Assembly (NCBI GenBank): GCA_003573975.1 | Contig: AP018533.1 | Coordinates: 2,478,049 to 2,542,048, forward strand | DNA from: Clostridiales bacterium CCNA10 | GTDB lineage: Bacteria > Bacillota > Clostridia > Oscillospirales > Oscillospiraceae | Reading direction: 5' to 3' | Length of the DNA: 64,000 nucleotides | Part shown: piece after piece, positions 1-6,632 of the stretch | How the letters are laid out: every line of letters begins with the position of its first letter | How positions within the stretch are numbered: position 1 is the stretch's first letter | The notes under the pieces: generated by a model | Databases searched by the model: none | The model's input: the letters and a program-made list of their open reading frames with translations, nothing else | What the model was told of the DNA's origin: nothing | Made by a program: the position numbers and the translations under genes

Positions 1-436
1 GGCGGAGCACTTCTATGTATTGGAGGGTGTATTCTACCTCCACCTCCACCATGTTGTGGACAAAGTGCTCGTAGCTGGTGCCCTCCGAGCGGGTGAGGAG
101 CAACTTCACCGGCTCCCGGTGGTCGCAGATATAGTCTACCATCCAATGGACACACTGACTGGACTCCAGCCCCATATGATCGGGCCGCTGCTCCTCGGGC
201 AGCTCGGCAAAGGAAGTCTGCGCCTCCATGAACCTGCCCATGAGGGCGGCGGCGTGGGGCTCCACCAAGGCATTAAACAGGGCCTCCTTGCTGGAGAAGT
301 AGCCGTAAAAGGCCCCGGTAGTCACTCCGGCGTTCTTTACGATCTGCCGCAGGGAGGCACCCTGAAATCCTTTATCCAGGAACTCCGCCAGCGCAGCTTC
401 CTGGATCTTCTCCAGGGTGGCGGTGGTCTCTTCCAT
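1..436 (-). CDS. TetR-family transcriptional regulator (partial, C-terminus outside window)
   Basis: The minus-strand frame opens with an ATG at 436 behind GGAGGCTGTCACA and runs off the window edge, giving 145 residues. Residues ~8-50 form a typical TetR helix-turn-helix (IQEAALAEFLDKGFQG, then GVTTGAFYGYFSSKEALFN), where TTGAFYGYFSSKE is the recognition-helix signature. The ligand domain is only partly visible. Overlapping perfect palindromes lie 23-42 nt upstream of the start, so autorepression is likely (inference). It is the last gene of the metal cluster on this strand. The ligand is unknown. Confidence 0.9.
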   Translation of the reverse strand, partial: MEETTATLEKIQEAALAEFLDKGFQGASLRQIVKNAGVTTGAFYGYFSSKEALFNALVEPHAAALMGRFMEAQTSFAELPEEQRPDHMGLESSQCVHWMVDYICDHREPVKLLLTRSEGTSYEHFVHNMVEVEVEYTLQYIEVLR

Positions 437-458
437 TGTGACAGCCTCCTTATAGCAC

Positions 459-478
459 TGTTATATAACAATGTTATA
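459..478. promoter_or_regulatory. Palindromic operator candidate for the TetR regulator
   Basis: Two overlapping perfect palindromes are visible: TGTTATATAACA at 459-470 and TATAACA-A-TGTTATA at 464-478. They lie directly upstream of the TetR start codon, the usual place for an autoregulatory TetR operator. Binding is inferred. Confidence 0.6.
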
Positions 479-544
479 GTATAGCTGTCCGGCTCATTTG
501 TCAAGAGGTGGAAGAAAATTTTCCCACGGCGCACGATGAAAATA

Positions 545-570
545 CCCCGGCGTACCACTGCACGCCGGGG
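545..570 (-). terminator. Rho-independent terminator candidate after the small membrane protein gene
   Basis: The inverted repeat CCCCGGCGT (545-553) / ACGCCGGGG (562-570) is followed on the minus strand by TATTTTC. It lies 23 nt downstream of the stop of the 593-826 gene and separates it from TetR. Confidence 0.6.
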
Positions 571-592
571 CATTCGAGAATAAAATCGTCGC

Positions 593-826
593 TTACGGTT
601 TGCGCCGGAAAAGATACGCCGCGCCGAAGAGGCCCAAAAGAACACCGCCCAGGATCTGAAAACCCGTTACCGCGCTCTGCATGAGCAGCACAAAGCTCTG
701 GGTATCCATTCCGCCGCCATTGGCCGACAGATACGCCCAGGCGTAATTGTCTCCCAAGGGCACCGCCAGCAGCACCAGCAACGCGCCGACCAAAGCACCG
801 ATTAGATAGAATATTTCCTTCTTCAT
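593..826 (-). CDS. Small two-segment membrane protein, unknown function
   Basis: 77 residues with a start supported by GGAGGG six nt before the ATG. Two hydrophobic segments are visible (residues ~5-22 and ~52-72), with a Gly-rich linker and a basic end (FRRKP). It follows the P-type ATPase gene by 58 nt on the same strand and is probably co-transcribed. I do not recognise the family; its position suggests an accessory to metal transport. Confidence 0.6.
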   Translation of the reverse strand: MKKEIFYLIGALVGALLVLLAVPLGDNYAWAYLSANGGGMDTQSFVLLMQSAVTGFQILGGVLLGLFGAAYLFRRKP

Positions 827-884
827 ATTCAGCCCTCCATTCAGTCGATGATTAAAATAAGCTCATGCGGGGATCTTCCGAACT

Positions 885-2993
885 TTACAGATCCTTCACT
901 ACCTTTGTCTCTCGCCCGGCCACCGGCAGGGCGCTCATGCTGTGGAGGCTCACCCCCAAGGTGGACAGATTGTGGAGCATGGCGGAGGTGGCTGGAGGCA
1001 GAATGCCTGCCACACCAAGGCCGATGAGCACTCCGTTAAAGCCGATGACGAAGCGGTAATTGTTCTGGATGCGGTGCATCAGGGCCATGGCCAGCTGGCG
1101 CAGGCGTACCAGCTCCCACAGGCTGTCGGCAGCGATGGTGATGTCGGCGATCTCCCGGGCGATGGCCGCCCCGTCGCTGATGGCGATGCCCGCGTCCGCC
1201 TCGGAGAGGGCCGGGGAGTCGTTGATGCCGTCCCCTACCATGAGAACAGTGTGACCCTCCCGCCGGAGGGCGGCTACATAGTCCGCCTTGTCCGCCGGAA
1301 GCACTCCGGCCTGGAAATCGTCAACTCCCAGCTGTGCCGCGATGGCGGCTGCGGTGCGGGGGCTGTCCCCGGTGAGCATGACAGCGTTTTTCACGCCCAA
1401 GCCCCGCAGGGCGGAAAGCACGTCCTTCGCCTCCTCCCGCAGGGGATCGGAGATACAGATCACGGCCGAAAGCACTCCTTCGATTGCGAGATAGAGTTGG
1501 GAATACTCCGGGGGCATGGCGTCGAACTTGGCCTGTTCGCCCTCCGGGATGGTCACCTTTTCGTCCTCAAAGATGAAGTGGGCGCTGCCGATGCGCACCT
1601 GCTCCCCATCCACCGAGCTGGCGATGCCGTGGGCCACCAAATATTCCACCCTGGCGTGGCGCTCCTCGTGGGTGAGCCCCCGGCGGTGGGCCTCCTTCAC
1701 CACGGCGTTGGCCATGGAGTGGGGGAAGTGCTCTTCCAGGCAGGCAGCCAGGCGGAGCATCTCCGCTTCTTCCTTCCCGTTGAAAGGGACGATCCTCGCC
1801 ACCCGGGGGCAAGCGTGGGTGAGAGTGCCGGTCTTGTCAAAGACGATGGTGTCCGCCTGGGCAACCGCCTCCAGGAATTTGCCTCCCTTGACTGTGATGT
1901 GCTCCCGTCCCGCCTCCCGCATGGCGGAGAGCACCGCCAGAGGCATAGCCAGCTTCAGGGCGCAGGAAAAGTCCACCATCAGCACCGACAGGGCTCGGGT
2001 CACATTCCGGGTGAGGGCCAGGCTCAGCAGGCTCCCGGCAAAGGTATAGGGCACCAGCCGATCCGCCAAACTGGATGCCTTGGCCTCAGCGGCGGACTTC
2101 ATCTGCTCTGACCGCTGGATCATCTCCACAATCTGGTCGTAGCGGCCCTGGCCGGAGGCCTGTTTCACCTCCAGGACGCACTCACCCTCTTCCACCACGG
2201 TGCCGGCATAGACCGCACCGCCGGGCCGTTTGGCCACGGGGACAGACTCGCCAGTGAGGGAGGCCTGATTGACGGTGATCTCTCCTTCCGCTACCACGCC
2301 GTCCAGGGGGATGACGCCCCCGGCCCGGACCACCACCCGGTCGCCGGGTTTGATTTGGCCAATGGGGATAAGCACCTCCCCGGCCTCAGTTTTCAGCCAC
2401 ACCCGGTCCACATGGAGGGACAGGCTTTCCGCCAGGTCGGCCACAGACTTCTTCCTCGTCCAGTCCTCCAACAGCTCGCCGATCTCCAGCAGGAACATCA
2501 CCATACCGGCAGTGCCGAAGTCCCGGCGGCCCACAGAGATCCCGATGGACAAGGCATCCAGCAGCTCCACCTTGATTTTCCCTCGGTTCAGGCAACGAAA
2601 ACCCTTATGGAGAAAGGGCGTCATATGCCAGATTACCCGGGCAACCCGCAGCGGAGCGGGCAGGAACAGGGCGGCGGCCCCCTTCATCAGCACCTTGCCC
2701 ACCAGTTTCTCCTGAAATTCCCGGTTCAGTTCCCGGATACTGTGACTGGGAAGGGTAACTGACTCCTCTGCCTTGGTCCAGGTGAAGCCGCCGATAGCGG
2801 AGAGGACGGTTTCCCGCTCACCCGCATAAGTCACAATGACGCAGCAAGTACGCTCATGGACGACCGCCTCTTTGGTCCAGGACTGGGCCTTCAGCCAGGT
2901 CTCCAGCAGGTCTGCTTGGCGGAGGGACATATTTTTCTGCCTCAGCCGCAGGCGCATCCGGCCTCGGCTCTCGTGTACGATGGTCGCTTTCAT
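885..2993 (-). CDS. P1B-type heavy-metal translocating ATPase with an atypical SCALK membrane motif
   Basis: 702 residues from the ATG at 2993 (GGAGAG 8 nt upstream); the in-frame TTG at 2996 is less likely. The actuator loop SLTGES, the phosphorylation motif DKTGTLT and the hinge GDGINDSPALSEADAG are all present, so it is a catalytically complete metal P-type ATPase. The N-terminus has an HMA-like fold but no CxxC. The metal-binding transmembrane motif, usually CPC, CPH or SPC, reads DFSCALKLAMP, and the HP dipeptide region reads EEHFPHSMA. These changes place it in a less-studied subgroup, so the substrate metal cannot be named. A DUF6110-like gene lies directly upstream with a terminator-like hairpin between them. 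Confidence 0.92.
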   Translation of the reverse strand: MKATIVHESRGRMRLRLRQKNMSLRQADLLETWLKAQSWTKEAVVHERTCCVIVTYAGERETVLSAIGGFTWTKAEESVTLPSHSIRELNREFQEKLVGKVLMKGAAALFLPAPLRVARVIWHMTPFLHKGFRCLNRGKIKVELLDALSIGISVGRRDFGTAGMVMFLLEIGELLEDWTRKKSVADLAESLSLHVDRVWLKTEAGEVLIPIGQIKPGDRVVVRAGGVIPLDGVVAEGEITVNQASLTGESVPVAKRPGGAVYAGTVVEEGECVLEVKQASGQGRYDQIVEMIQRSEQMKSAAEAKASSLADRLVPYTFAGSLLSLALTRNVTRALSVLMVDFSCALKLAMPLAVLSAMREAGREHITVKGGKFLEAVAQADTIVFDKTGTLTHACPRVARIVPFNGKEEAEMLRLAACLEEHFPHSMANAVVKEAHRRGLTHEERHARVEYLVAHGIASSVDGEQVRIGSAHFIFEDEKVTIPEGEQAKFDAMPPEYSQLYLAIEGVLSAVICISDPLREEAKDVLSALRGLGVKNAVMLTGDSPRTAAAIAAQLGVDDFQAGVLPADKADYVAALRREGHTVLMVGDGINDSPALSEADAGIAISDGAAIAREIADITIAADSLWELVRLRQLAMALMHRIQNNYRFVIGFNGVLIGLGVAGILPPATSAMLHNLSTLGVSLHSMSALPVAGRETKVVKDL

Positions 2994-3012
2994 CAAAAAT
3001 CTCTCCTCATGG

Positions 3013-3038
3013 AAAAAGGGAGCCGCTTACCGGCTCCC
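3013..3038 (-). terminator. Terminator or attenuator between the DUF6110-like gene and the ATPase
   Basis: GGGAGCCG (3018-3025) and CGGCTCCC (3031-3038) pair with a 5-nt loop, and the minus-strand transcript continues into a run of U (A-run at 3013-3017). The ATPase ribosome site follows immediately. The hairpin therefore either lowers ATPase expression relative to the upstream gene or acts as a conditional attenuator. Confidence 0.7.
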
Positions 3039-3050
3039 TTCCGCAGTTTT

Positions 3051-3314
3051 TCAGGCCTCCTGGCCCTCTACCTGAGCCTCGGCTTCCTTGGCGGCCCGGG
3101 CCTCGTTGATGTCCTTGGCGGCGGCCAAAATGTCGGCGGCGTTCTCTTGGGCGGAGGTAACCGTCTCCATTACACAATCCTTCATCCGCAGGCCGGCAGC
3201 GGTGATGTGGGTATAGGCCTTCTTGGCGTCCTTGCTGGTGAGCAGCTTCACGCCGGCGGAGCCAAACAGGGCGCCGCCCACGAAGCAGGCCAGTCTGACA
3301 TAGTGTTTCATCAT
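3051..3314 (-). CDS. DUF6110-like small protein of P-type ATPase loci
   Basis: 87 residues. An N-terminal hydrophobic segment (ACFVGGALFGSAGVKLL) is followed by TSKDAKKAYTHITAAGLRMKD and an Ala/Glu-rich helical tail. From memory this matches small DUF6110 proteins that sit next to heavy-metal ATPases in Clostridia; a profile search is needed to confirm. It lies 58 nt upstream of the ATPase. The biochemical function is unknown. Confidence 0.65.
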   Translation of the reverse strand: MMKHYVRLACFVGGALFGSAGVKLLTSKDAKKAYTHITAAGLRMKDCVMETVTSAQENAADILAAAKDINEARAAKEAEAQVEGQEA

Positions 3315-3341
3315 GGGGGTTTCTTCCTTTCTACTATGTAC

Positions 3342-3422
3342 TTATTTGCGTTTGTAGCCTGTGATCATCACCATGACCATGCAGATCACGGCGCCCCAGG
3401 CCCAGAAGCGATGCTGTTTCAT
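3342..3422 (-). CDS. 26-residue membrane micropeptide (DUF6219-like)
   Basis: The ORF starts at 3422 behind a near-perfect AGGAGGATATCTTG ribosome site. The product has a basic start (MKQHRF), a hydrophobic segment WAWGAVICMVMVMITGY and a basic KRK end, which is a small single-span topology. It resembles the tiny DUF6219 proteins found near clostridial metal ATPases (from memory). It sits 28 nt before the DUF6110-like gene and probably belongs to the same transcript. Confidence 0.65.
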   Translation of the reverse strand: MKQHRFWAWGAVICMVMVMITGYKRK

Positions 3423-3528
3423 CAAGATATCCTCCTGTTGGAAAACAAACATATCTCTTTGCGTATTGAAGTATTATAGCAGACACCCTGTGTAACTGCA
3501 TTGCCAAATCAGCCGAGTAGCTGCCTAT

Positions 3529-4410
3529 TCAGACATTTTTTCGGTATTGGCCCGGAGTCACTCCATATTGTTGGCGGAAAGCGGCGGCAAATTGACTGAC
3601 GCTGCTGTAACCCACCGCTTTTGCCACTCCTTCCAGATTTAATCCGGACGTGTTCAGCAGTTCTGCCGCCCGCTCCATCCGCCTCTGCCGCAGCCAAGTG
3701 TGAACGGGCAGACCATACAGTTGGCGGAACGCCTCCTTAAACGTGGTGGCGGAGAGACAGGCCCGGCGGCTTAGGGCAGGGATGGTGAGAGACTCATCCA
3801 GATGCGCTTCCATGTACCGACGGGTCTCCGCCAGAGACCGAACAATATTCCGATTTGGCATCGAACCCGGGATAGTATACGTCTCCTGTTCATCCTGGGT
3901 GGAGAGCAGATAGAGCAGTTCCACCGACTTCCACACGCACCAGCGCGCCTGCTCGCTTTGGGGAAGACGGTCCAAGTTGGCAAAAGCCGCCCGGCTCCAG
4001 TTGGTGGGACCCTCCACGGCGCAGCCACCCCGGCTGGCCATCCATCGCCGCACCCGGCTTGTGTCCAAGGTCAGACCGCCCAGCAGGTTGCAGATAGTTT
4101 CCAGGCTCTCTCGGGCACCCCGGGCATCTACCGCCACCAGGACGCCAGCCAGAGATGAGTCCACCCGGGCATTGGTCAGCCCAGAGAGGTCAGTGAGAAT
4201 CAACACCTTTCTGGCGTCAGCGGTCAGGAAGGTTCCGTCCCGCCGGGTCAAGGTCACTGATCCCCCCAGGCAGAACAGGGTCTCAAAGTGCAAGGGGTCC
4301 AGCTGGAGGGGTAATGGGTGCGGCCCCTCCTCCAGAGAGAACAGACAGGCTCGGGCGCCGGGCATCACCTGGGTCCAATCTCCACGGTCTGCCAGAAATT
4401 CCGCCAGCAA
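3529..4410 (-). CDS. AraC-family transcriptional regulator
   Basis: 293 residues, apparently from a TTG start (MLAEFLADRG) preceded by GGGGG. The N-terminal ~180 residues form a sensor-like domain. The C-terminal ~100 residues hold the double helix-turn-helix of AraC/XylS proteins (SRRACLSATTFKEAFRQLYG, then GVAKAVGYSSVSQFAAAFRQ, ending GVTPGQYRKNV). It sits between the HMA protein and the micropeptide/ATPase genes on the same strand, so it may regulate the metal cluster (inference). No effector can be read from the sequence. Confidence 0.9.
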   Translation of the reverse strand: MLAEFLADRGDWTQVMPGARACLFSLEEGPHPLPLQLDPLHFETLFCLGGSVTLTRRDGTFLTADARKVLILTDLSGLTNARVDSSLAGVLVAVDARGARESLETICNLLGGLTLDTSRVRRWMASRGGCAVEGPTNWSRAAFANLDRLPQSEQARWCVWKSVELLYLLSTQDEQETYTIPGSMPNRNIVRSLAETRRYMEAHLDESLTIPALSRRACLSATTFKEAFRQLYGLPVHTWLRQRRMERAAELLNTSGLNLEGVAKAVGYSSVSQFAAAFRQQYGVTPGQYRKNV

Positions 4411-4448
4411 TATTCTGCCCCCTTTCCATCTGTCTGCATCCCGGCTCT

Positions 4449-4697
4449 TTACCAGCTGAACAGCCCCTTCTTTTCCCAGGGCTCCTTCCGGATCTCCCCC
4501 ACCTCATAGCCGGTGGCGGAAATGGCAGCACGCAGGGCATCCTCGTCCAGGTCCGTCTCTGCAATCACCGTGGTCTCTTTTTTGCTCCGGGAGGAGGTGA
4601 CTTTCTTCACTGGAAATGCTTTCCGAACCGCATCGTTTACATGGCTTTCGCACATGCCGCACATCATGCCGTCTACTTGGGCCGTGTACTTCCACAT
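4449..4697 (-). CDS. Heavy-metal-associated (HMA) domain protein
   Basis: 82 residues. The N-terminal strand leads into GMMCGMCESHVNDAV, the GMxCxxC metal-binding motif of HMA/copper-chaperone domains. The fold continues to ISATGYEVGEI. A C-terminal tail (RKEPWEKKGLFSW) is extra. It probably carries a soft metal in the cytosol, perhaps to the nearby ATPase, which has no CxxC of its own. A GTTAG-N6-CTAAC operator candidate lies 29 nt upstream. Confidence 0.88.
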   Translation of the reverse strand: MWKYTAQVDGMMCGMCESHVNDAVRKAFPVKKVTSSRSKKETTVIAETDLDEDALRAAISATGYEVGEIRKEPWEKKGLFSW

Positions 4698-4725
4698 CGT
4701 CTATTCCTCCTGTCTATTCAAAAAG

Positions 4726-4741
4726 GTTAGATCACGCTAAC
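4726..4741. promoter_or_regulatory. Operator candidate GTTAG-N6-CTAAC upstream of the HMA gene
   Basis: The sequence shows GTTAG (4726-4730), six bases, CTAAC (4737-4741). The same arms and spacing recur at 5626-5641 before the ZIP gene. The arms resemble half-sites of DtxR/IdeR-type metal regulators, but no such regulator gene is in the window. Confidence 0.55.
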
Positions 4742-4779
4742 TATTAGGCATGAAAAAGTGGTCGTTTTGGATGTCTCGC

Positions 4780-5562
4780 TTAGCCCAGTGCCACGTCCAG
4801 CGCCATCATCAGGGTGAAGCCCAGGGCGAAGGTCAGCGTTCCCACATTGGAGTGCTCCCCCTGGGACATCTCCGGGATCAGCTCCTCCACCACCACATAA
4901 AGCATGGCGCCGGCGGCGAAACTCAGCAGATAGGGCAAGGCTGGAACCACCAGCCCGGCGGCCAGGATGGTCAGCCCGGCGCCCAGGGGTTCCACCGCAC
5001 CGGAGAGCACACCCCCCGCAAAGGCCCGGACCTTGCCCACCCCCTCCGCCCGCAGAGGCATGGAGATGATGGCCCCCTCGGGGAAGTTCTGGATGGCGAT
5101 GCCCAGGGACAGGACCAGCGCGGCTGTCATCGTGATCTGGCCTTCTCCCGCCAGGAAACCCGCGTAGACCACCCCCACCGCCATCCCCTCTGGGATGTTG
5201 TGGAGGGTGACGGCCAGCACCATCATGGTGGAGCGCTCCAGTCGGGTGCGGGGTCCCTCTGCCTGCTGGCTCCGCTGGTGGAGGTGGGGGATCAGGTGAT
5301 CCAGACCCAGCAGGAAGAGGATACCGGCCCAGAAGCCGATGACCGCTGGCAGAAAGACCCAGACGCCCGCCCCAGCGGACTGCTCCATGGCGGGGATCAG
5401 CAGGCTCCAGATGGATGCAGCCACCATAACGCCAGAGGCAAAGCCGGTGAGCCCCCGCTGCACCCGGTCCCCCAGGCCCTTCTTCAGAAAAAAGACGCAG
5501 GCGGCGCCCAGGGAGGTGCCGAGAAGCGGGACGAGCAGCCCCCAAGCTACTGCCAGTTTCAT
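4780..5562 (-). CDS. ZIP-family divalent metal transporter
   Basis: 260 residues with about eight hydrophobic segments. The ZIP signature in the fourth segment is intact (HNIPEGMAVGV), with a second, QNFPEGAIISMPL, in the fifth. A His-rich stretch (LDHLIPHLHQRSQQ) lies in the long loop between the third and fourth segments, as usual for ZIP metal sensing. ZIP proteins bring Zn, Fe or Mn into the cytosol. It is the first gene of the cluster and has its own copy of the GTTAG-N6-CTAAC element. Confidence 0.93.
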   Translation of the reverse strand: MKLAVAWGLLVPLLGTSLGAACVFFLKKGLGDRVQRGLTGFASGVMVAASIWSLLIPAMEQSAGAGVWVFLPAVIGFWAGILFLLGLDHLIPHLHQRSQQAEGPRTRLERSTMMVLAVTLHNIPEGMAVGVVYAGFLAGEGQITMTAALVLSLGIAIQNFPEGAIISMPLRAEGVGKVRAFAGGVLSGAVEPLGAGLTILAAGLVVPALPYLLSFAAGAMLYVVVEELIPEMSQGEHSNVGTLTFALGFTLMMALDVALG

Positions 5563-5625
5563 TCCAACTCCCTCCTGTTCTTTGTCTGCCGGGACAAGTT
5601 TTCTTTCTGCTAATTAAGAGCAATA

Positions 5626-5641
5626 GTTAGTATATGCTAAC
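5626..5641. promoter_or_regulatory. Operator candidate GTTAG-N6-CTAAC upstream of the ZIP gene
   Basis: GTTAG (5626-5630) and CTAAC (5637-5641) are separated by six bases, 64 nt before the ZIP start. Arms and spacing equal those at 4726-4741, which supports shared control by one regulator. Confidence 0.55.
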
Positions 5642-5790
5642 TTATATGTATTGTCAAGGACCACACGAGTATTGAATCATCTTTTTCTATTCTGCCTTTA
5701 TATTTTTACCACCCTATAGGAGAATTTCATTCAGGGCACAAAGCCAATTTGCCCATTTACATTGTAGATTCCATCGTATTCGTATTCTTA

Positions 5791-5818
5791 TTGACAAAAA
5801 GAACTTTTGTTCTATACT
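5791..5818 (+). promoter_or_regulatory. Sigma-70 promoter of element A with an embedded LexA-like box
   Basis: TTGACA (5791-5796), a 16-bp spacer and TATACT (5813-5818) form a strong promoter. The spacer contains the palindrome AGAAC-TTTT-GTTCT (5800-5813), which fits the Firmicutes LexA box GAAC-N4-GTTC. SOS control of the element is inferred. Confidence 0.6.
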
Positions 5819-5854
5819 GGACACAGGCGAAAGCCGAAACTCGCAGCTTTCCGG

Positions 5855-5880
5855 TGAGGTTCACACCCCTGTGAACCTCA
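5855..5880 (+). repeat. Perfect 11-bp inverted repeat in the element A leader
   Basis: TGAGGTTCACA (5855-5865) and TGTGAACCTCA (5870-5880) enclose CCCC. There is no U-run after it, so it is more likely a leader RNA hairpin or a protein site than a terminator. It lies between the promoter and the first ORF. Confidence 0.55.
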
Positions 5881-5934
5881 GGCATTCATGGGCCTCGTAG
5901 GGCACCAAAACCACCCTGAACGAAGGGAACATCC

Positions 5935-6045
5935 ATGAAGGTCTTCAGTATTTGGCGCTGTACCGGCAGCGTGGGTGTGTACCTTTCCGTAGAGAGCGGA
6001 AAGGACACGAATGGACGACTCTGTCGTTGTTCTCTACAATGGTGA
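5935..6045 (+). CDS. Possible 36-residue leader ORF overlapping the sigma-like gene
   Basis: An ATG at 5935 opens 36 codons (MKVFSIWRCTGSVGVYLSV, ending CSLQW) and stops at 6045, overlapping the next gene out of frame by 35 nt. GAAGGGA lies 9 nt upstream. It may couple translation to the sigma-like gene. Nothing in it is recognisable. Confidence 0.35.
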   Translation: MKVFSIWRCTGSVGVYLSVESGKDTNGRLCRCSLQW

Positions 6046-6400
6046 GCCAGTATCGGTGCCAAAGGAGGTTGCAGAATTTCTGGATCAGGAGCGGAAACGG
6101 GAGCAGGCGCAGGACAAGCGGGACGAGAGGCATCTGAGTAGAAGTGAGTTTGAAACGGTGCTGTCCTGCCTTGGAAACACCGATCCTCCCGTGGAAGAAA
6201 CTGCGATCCAGGCCCTCCAGCTTGAAACTCTGCGAAAGGCTGTCCAAAAATTGGACGCCCAGGAGCAAAACCTGATCGCCCTGCGCTATGGTCAGGAGCT
6301 GACCATGGAGGAGATCGGGAGGCTCTGCGGCATCTCGAAAATGGCGGTATCAAAGCGGCTGAGAAGGCTCCACGAAAAGCTGAGGAGCTCTGTCACATGA
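6011..6400 (+). CDS. Sigma-70 region 4-like helix-turn-helix protein
   Basis: 129 residues. The C-terminal half (KLDAQEQNLIALRYGQELTMEEIGRLCGISKMAVSKRLRRLHEKL) is a sigma region 4 helix-turn-helix; no regions 2 or 3 are present. Such short sigma-like proteins are common first genes in clostridial mobile elements and probably control their expression. A terminator overlaps the stop codon. Confidence 0.85.
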   Translation: MDDSVVVLYNGEPVSVPKEVAEFLDQERKREQAQDKRDERHLSRSEFETVLSCLGNTDPPVEETAIQALQLETLRKAVQKLDAQEQNLIALRYGQELTMEEIGRLCGISKMAVSKRLRRLHEKLRSSVT

Positions 6401-6420
6401 CAGGGCTCCCCAGCTTTTTT
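6376..6420 (+). terminator. Rho-independent terminator after the sigma-like gene
   Basis: A long imperfect stem (AGCTGAGGAGCTCTGTCA pairing with TGACAGGGCTCCCCAGCT) with a 2-nt loop spans the stop codon and is followed by six T (6415-6420). Confidence 0.8.
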
Positions 6421-6533
6421 CTGTCTCTGGGCTTGCTATTCATAAGCTCCGCTCTCGTCCATACTGGATGGGAGCAAAATTTTTTCCAAAGATTTTCTAT
6501 TTTCTGGTTTACAAACTGCTTCTGAGTGTCCTA

Positions 6534-6632
6534 ATGGGTGAAGGACAAAGGTTCCGAATCGGAAAACCAGCTGATGGCCGCAGTTGGGATTGTCCTAAAA
6601 CAAACTCAGAAAAGAAAGAAGGGCGAACATGA
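6534..6632 (+). CDS. Possible 32-residue ORF coupled to the RepA-like ATPase gene
   Basis: The frame from ATG 6534 (MGEGQRFRIGKPADGRSWDC) ends at TGA 6630-6632, which overlaps the ATPase start codon as ATGA. This is typical translational coupling. The product is not recognised, and no clear ribosome site precedes it. Confidence 0.4.
   Translation: MGEGQRFRIGKPADGRSWDCPKTNSEKKEGRT

Noticed and set aside
942..2111. 389-residue plus-strand frame opposite the P-type ATPase
   Set aside because: Antisense shadow in GC-rich DNA; His/Gly-rich low-complexity product and no ribosome site.
4727..5623. 298-residue frame overlapping the ZIP gene
   Set aside because: Pro/Gly/Arg-rich shadow; the ZIP frame has clear family motifs.
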